Assembly (NCBI RefSeq): GCF_029873635.1
Contig: NC_080423.1
Span: forward strand, 109,509,087-109,573,086
DNA: 64,000 bases
From: Malania oleifera
Taxonomy: Eukaryota; Streptophyta; Magnoliopsida; Santalales; Ximeniaceae
Direction: 5' to 3'
Shown in pieces: positions 59,778 to 64,000 of the stretch. Under the pieces are notes generated by a model that saw nothing but the letters and a program-made list of their open reading frames with translations, was not told where the DNA came from and made no database searches. The position numbers were made by a program, and so were the translations under genes. Each line of letters opens with the position of its first letter. Position 1 is the first letter of the stretch.

Positions 59778-60005
59778 TTAACTAATAACGTGTGATGGAT
59801 CCAACACATACCTCCTCAACATGGATACGTGAAACACATCGTGGATCCTTGAGAGTGTTAGGGGTAGTGCAATCCTGTAGGCTACTGGACTCATTCGCTC
59901 AAGAATCTCGAATGGTCCAATATACATCGGGCTCAGCTTGCTCTTATTACCAAATCTCATCACTCCTTTCATCAAAGCGATCCTCAGAAATACCTTACCC
60001 CCCAC
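59778..60005 (-). other. Integrase C-terminal (GPY/F) region, fossil
   Basis: The reverse strand reads GNKSKLSPMYIGPFEILERM and PVAYRIALPLTLSRIHDVFH then VSMLRRYVLDPSHV, the GPY/F module and the segment before the chromodomain. Confidence 0.85.
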
Positions 60006-60056
60006 CTCGAACTCTAATTCTTAGCGGAGAACATCCGTGTAACTCTTCTACCGACT

Positions 60057-61285
60057 CTAAGCTGATTTAATCTTATCCCGGATCAAACCCACCTTCCCAG
60101 ACGCCTGCTGCACGAGTTCAAATCCTAACATCTGACGTTCACCAACCTCATCCCAATATAGAGGAGATTGACACCTCCGACCATACAGAGCCTCGAACGG
60201 TGCCATCCCTATACTTGCCTGGAAGCTATTGTTATAGGCAAACTCTACCAATAGCATAAACTGTATCCAGCAACATATCTTCCAAGATCTGTATTGTCCT
60301 CTCTGACTGTCCATCAGTCTAGGGGTGGAACGCTGTACTGAAAGTAAGCTTCGTCCCTAGTGCTTCTTGCAAGCTCGTCCAAAATCAAGAAGTAAAACTC
60401 GGGTCTCGATCTGACATAATGGACACCGGTACCCCATGCATTCTAACTATCTCTTGCACGTACATGTCTGCTAGCCTACTCAAAGGATAGCTAAGTTTCA
60501 TGGTAAACAGTAAGCAGATTTCATCAACATGTCCACGATCACCCAGATAACATTCTGCCCGTGAAGTGCTAGCGGCAATTCGGTTACAAAATCCATGGAA
60601 ATATGCTCCCATTTCCATTCCAGAATAGCTAAAGGCTGTAACAGCCCTGCCAGCCTTTGATGTTCAAATTTCGTCTGGTGACACATTAGACACTGCTCCA
60701 TGAACTGAGCAATCTACCTTTTCATACCACTCCACCAAAAGGTCTCGCGCAAATCTCGATACATCTTCGTACTACCCAGATGTACCATATATAAAGAATG
60801 ATGCACTTCTTCCAGAATCATCCTTCCGATCTCTTCGTCATTCGGAACACATATCCTAGTCCCAAACCTCAACACACCTCCCTCAGAGATGTTAAATTCC
60901 GTAGCCAACCCCTGTTGCACTTTCTCTACAATCTTAGTTAACCCGCATCACTAGCCTGTGCAGCTTTAATACGCTCAAACAAAGTTAGCTGAACCACCAA
61001 GCTAGAATTAAAAGCTCGATGATCATCGGACACCAACTCTATACCAAGGCTTTCCAAATCCCGTCTGATGTGATGTTGATCCACAATTGCAGATACCATA
61101 GCATGTTCCGACTTTCGACTCAACGCATCGACTACCACATTAGCTTTCCCCAGGTGATAATTGATGGTGCAATCGTAGTCCTTGATCAACTCAAGCCACC
61201 GTCTCTACCTCATATTCAACTCCTTCTACGTGAAAAAGTACCTGAAGCTTTTGTGATTAGTGAAAATCTCGCATTACACACCATA
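60057..61285 (-). other. Integrase core and RNase H end, fossil
   Basis: Reverse strand parts: LVEFAYNNSFQASIGMAPFE and ALYGRRCQSPLYWDEVGE (60057-60314); CLMCHQTKFEHQR and WEHISMDFVTELPLALHG (60498-60701); EEVHHSLYMVHLGSTKMYRD (60714-60920, HHCC region); [20 protein letters not shown] (60938-61189, RNase H end). Order and patterns are those of a Tekay-like gypsy element. Broken. Confidence 0.85.
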
Positions 61286-61433
61286 TGTAATAACCCCAAA
61301 AAGGGTTATACAAGATTAGTAAAGTGATTTTTTAAAAAATAATAATAATTTAAAAAATTAATTAATTAATTAAATTTAAAGGAAAAAGAAAAAAATAATT
61401 AAAATTTATTTTTATTTTTATTAATAAAATATA

Positions 61434-61495
<62 letters not shown>

Positions 61496-63692
61496 TCACT
61501 CATGAAGCATAAAGAAGCTTCAGGAGTTGTCTTCCATAAAAAAAAAAAATTGCGGAGAGCAGTTCCTTCCCCCCTATAATCTCTCTCTCTTCTCTCATTC
61601 TCTCTCCCTCTCTCCTCAGTTTCGTGATGGATTTTTGTCTGATCGAAAATCGAAAGATACCACCGGACTCCATTCTCCATTGCTGTTATTTCTACAGAAG
61701 CGGATTGGTGGTAGTAGCAGCGTAGGCGTATCTTCTAGGGTAAACTAATTTCTCCTTTTTTTCTCAATTTCTTGCAAATTATAAGCCCGTTTGACGATCA
61801 GATACCACCATGAGAATCTAAGGACGATTCTCTACAAGTCTAGCGGGACGGATTTCTTATGGGGTCGTCGTGGGCAAAACCCTAAATTTGGGTTATGGTG
61901 GTTATTAAGGAGCTTATTTTTAATTAATTAGTATTAATTTAGAAATGCTAAAATATTGAATATCAGGGGTTGAAGTAGGATTTCGGAATTTAGGGGCTTG
62001 GTGAGCGCCGCAGGTGTAATTTTGGGCCCCACAGGCACAATTCAGAAAAATTAAATGGGGATGTTAAATGTTAGTTTAATGTTAATTTGAAATATATGGA
62101 GCCTAGAGAAGGTTAGATAGGTATTATTTTGAGAAAATAAGTTAATTAATCTAGAAAAAATGTAAATTGTAGGAGTTGAGTTTCGAGCACCAAGGTTGTT
62201 GGATCTGGGTGTTAACGAGACTCTCAATAAGTCAGGTAAGGGAATAAATTATAACAGTATTTTTAGAATTACTGTGTGAACTAATATGTGAAAATGAGCG
62301 TATGGTATTTTGTTTGGAAATTCTTATGATATAAATATTAGATAAATTGTGTGGCATTTGAGTAATATTAAATTATGGCATTTTGGAGTGTGAAATTAAT
62401 ATATTATGAATATTGGATGAAAACTATGTGACATATGACGTATATTGAAAAATGTGAAATATAACGATGAGTATTTTCTAAGAAAATGTTGAAATAAGAA
62501 TTATTGATGTGATTATTGGAAAATAATGAAATATGACATTTATATGTGAGTAGAAATGATTTGCATGAAAAATGAGATTTTGTGAATTACTGATATAAGT
62601 ATTTTGAGAAATGTTGAAATACATAAAAAACGATATATATTATTATGAGATGATGAAATGTGCAAAAAAAATGATGAGGATATTTATATTGAATTGAATT
62701 GTGATATACTGAAATATGATTGATGAAATGCCAATACCGCATAATGATTGCGGATATGTGGTAGTGAACCCTGATGGATGGTTATGATATTGAGTACGAT
62801 ATCGTTGCTAGTGGTGTAGTGCAACCACACGGACTCTTGGAGCGTGTGGTGTGACAGTCGACTGTGCCATTTTGTAGGGTTGTTGGGCCCTTTGAGTTCG
62901 GATCAGGGTTATAGGCCGGCCAGTCGTACTACAGACGTGATGATATTTTGATCTAACCGGATCGGCCAACCGCGGTTAGATCCAGCCTTCGGGCCGCACA
63001 AGCTTGACCATAGGGGGAAGCATGGTGTGGAAAGAAAGATCCTCAGGGTGGCCATGAGTTACAGACGCGATGTTGGTATTTGATACCGAGGATACTCATG
63101 AGCGGGATAGTAAAATGGAAACGAAAAGTGAAAAAATGATAAAATTGGCTAAAGTGATAAATGAAAGAAATAATGGAAATTGAGAAATAAAGAATGATAA
63201 AATTGAGAAATGGAACTATGTGAGTTAATAATATAATTAATTGAGGCGAAATGAAACTCTCCACTTGAGAGCTTACTGAGTAAGGTGAGTACCCTGATAG
63301 GTATCAGATGTGGTCATTCCTAGCAGTGTAACGTGTTAGGGTAGAGGGAAGCTACCTGTATGGGCGAGTAATCTTCCCTATTCTCAGGAACTTCGTGGGT
63401 AAATATGTGTTGGAAATAATTGAATTTGAGAAATGATTTAAAGCTTATAAAAGCTTGTGTTGTATATCTATATGATTGTGAGAATATATTTATGAGTGTA
63501 TTTTTCTCAAATGAAATGTTAATTTAAAAAGTAAAATGTATTATAACTGAACTCATATGGTCACACACTGTAAATAATTTATTCCTTCTTACTGAGATGT
63601 GTCTTACCCAATTATCTAAATTTTTCAGGGAACAGGGATAGGCCATGTGATAGAACTCCAGGACCATAGGGAGCTGGGACCCTAACACACAG
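61286..63692 (+). mobile_element. Gypsy LTR, family C-related, partial view
   Basis: Starts TGTAATAACCCCAAAAAGGG. It shares with the family C LTR the CTCTCTC and TTTCGTGATGGATTT-type leader (61580-61640), the GGGCGAGTAATCTTCCCTA-type block (63382-63400) and the late box TTACTGAGATGTGTCTTACC (63589-63608). A Cassandra-type element interrupts it at 63693, and its end lies outside the window. It cut into the reverse gypsy element at 55551-61285. Confidence 0.7.
61437..61491. repeat. ATT microsatellite
   Basis: About 18 uninterrupted ATT units near the start of the family C-related LTR. Similar AAT runs mark the family A LTR at 6249-6293 and 6530-6560. Confidence 0.9.
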
Positions 63693-64000
63693 TGTGATAT
63701 CCCATGGATGAAAGACTTAAAAGATTAGATATTAATTATTACTCATATTAATAAGGTGCACCTTTCTTTTCGGGAGCTTCCCATAAGAATTTCATAGTTA
63801 AGCGTGCTTGGCTTGGAGCAATCTTGGAATGGGTGACCACTTGGTAAGTTTTCTCAGGAAGTGTGTGAGTAAGGACAAAAACACACTAAAAAGAACATGT
63901 GTTGGTTTGTGGGGCTAGTCATTAGTCCAATAAAGCCCGCCCCCCTGTTATCTGGTCTTGGTGGAGGAGGAGAGATGCAGTGCTCCCTGACAGACCCAGG
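63693..64000 (+). mobile_element. Cassandra-type TRIM LTR with 5S rRNA-like core, cut by the window end
   Basis: Begins TGTGATATCCCATGG, preceded by a candidate target site CACAG (63688-63692). It carries a 5S rRNA-like block at 63757-63860. A 5S-derived sequence inside a short LTR is the defining feature of Cassandra elements. The end of the LTR and the primer-binding site would lie beyond 64000. Confidence 0.78.
63757..63860 (+). other. 5S rRNA-like domain within the Cassandra LTR
   Basis: AGTTAAGCGTGCTTGG (63796-63811) matches the 5S internal promoter A box region and GAATGGGTGACCACTTGGTA (63827-63846) matches the C box region. CCCATAAGAATTTCATAGTT parallels the start of the 5S middle part. 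It is too diverged at both ends to be a working 5S rRNA gene, but the Pol III promoter boxes look preserved. Confidence 0.85.

Larger units (their letters stand above)
55551..61285 (-). mobile_element. Ty3/gypsy chromovirus (Tekay-like), reverse orientation, fossil
   Basis: Read on the - strand it has an RNase H end, integrase and its C-terminal region (59325-61285), then a polypurine tract at about 59325-59338 and a 3' LTR (55551-59324) that contains a nested solo LTR. The right side is cut off by the LTR that starts at 61286; the rest, if present, lies outside the window. Broken in several places. Confidence 0.8.

Noticed and set aside
63757-63860. A genuine 5S rRNA gene
   Set aside because: Outer thirds are too diverged, no tandem 5S repeat, and the block sits inside a Cassandra-type LTR.

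Overview
This window is nuclear DNA of a flowering plant, very probably a eudicot. It is AT-rich and gene-poor, host genes carry GT-AG introns, and most of the sequence is nested LTR-retrotransposon fossils of Ty3/gypsy chromovirus (Tekay/Del-like), Tat/Athila-like and copia type, plus a LINE, a SINE, small TRIM elements and a TIR DNA element. I cannot name the species.

Host genes. The 3' end of a steroleosin-like short-chain dehydrogenase gene (HSD1-like) lies at 1-1002. A complete six-exon relative lies at 47569-50909, and both are on the + strand. They look like an old tandem pair now pushed about 46.6 kb apart by repeat insertions. A stretch at about 40420-40950 resembles the DNA just downstream of the first gene (about 1200-1500), as if it were the flank of a lost third copy. 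A 40-codon gene tail resembling a homeodomain helix 3 lies at 36578-36697. Two U5 snRNA genes with full plant Pol II snRNA promoters and 3' boxes lie at 52535-54116, inside a diverged direct duplication of about 1.25 kb.

Repeat layout. 3514-3844 is a small TRIM. 3845-28950 is a nest built on an old gypsy element. Its 5' LTR holds a solo LTR (5969-8274). Its gag region holds a copia solo LTR (9523-11296) and a second gypsy element (11690-17586), which itself holds a solo LTR (13248-15741). Its 3' LTR holds a reverse-oriented Tekay-like element (18450-28588), which holds another solo LTR (21069-23218). 28950-34330 is Tat/Athila-like debris carrying a solo LTR (29390-31544) and a short LINE (32324-32875). 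37480-39662 looks like a reversed copia LTR. 54480-64000 is again LTR fossils: a reversed gypsy element with a nested solo LTR (57150-59318), a further + strand LTR from 61286, and a Cassandra-type LTR with a 5S rRNA-like core at the right edge.

41593-47256 is a 5.7-kb element with long terminal inverted repeats. Each repeat holds three small ATCTCGCA hairpins. The interior holds a spliced plant-mobile-domain (PMD/MAIN-like) gene on the - strand, continuous except for one nonsense codon. It ends about 310 bp upstream of the start codon of the second dehydrogenase gene.

Most unusual signals: the U5 gene pair, the PMD-bearing TIR element with its hairpin arrays, and regulatory-looking arrays in the LTRs. 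The latter are TCGTCGACGA palindromes just upstream of the TATA box in several distinct LTR families, and TCP-type GTGGGGCCCAC palindromes in another. I found no CRISPR array, no conventional tRNA gene and no bacterial-type system.
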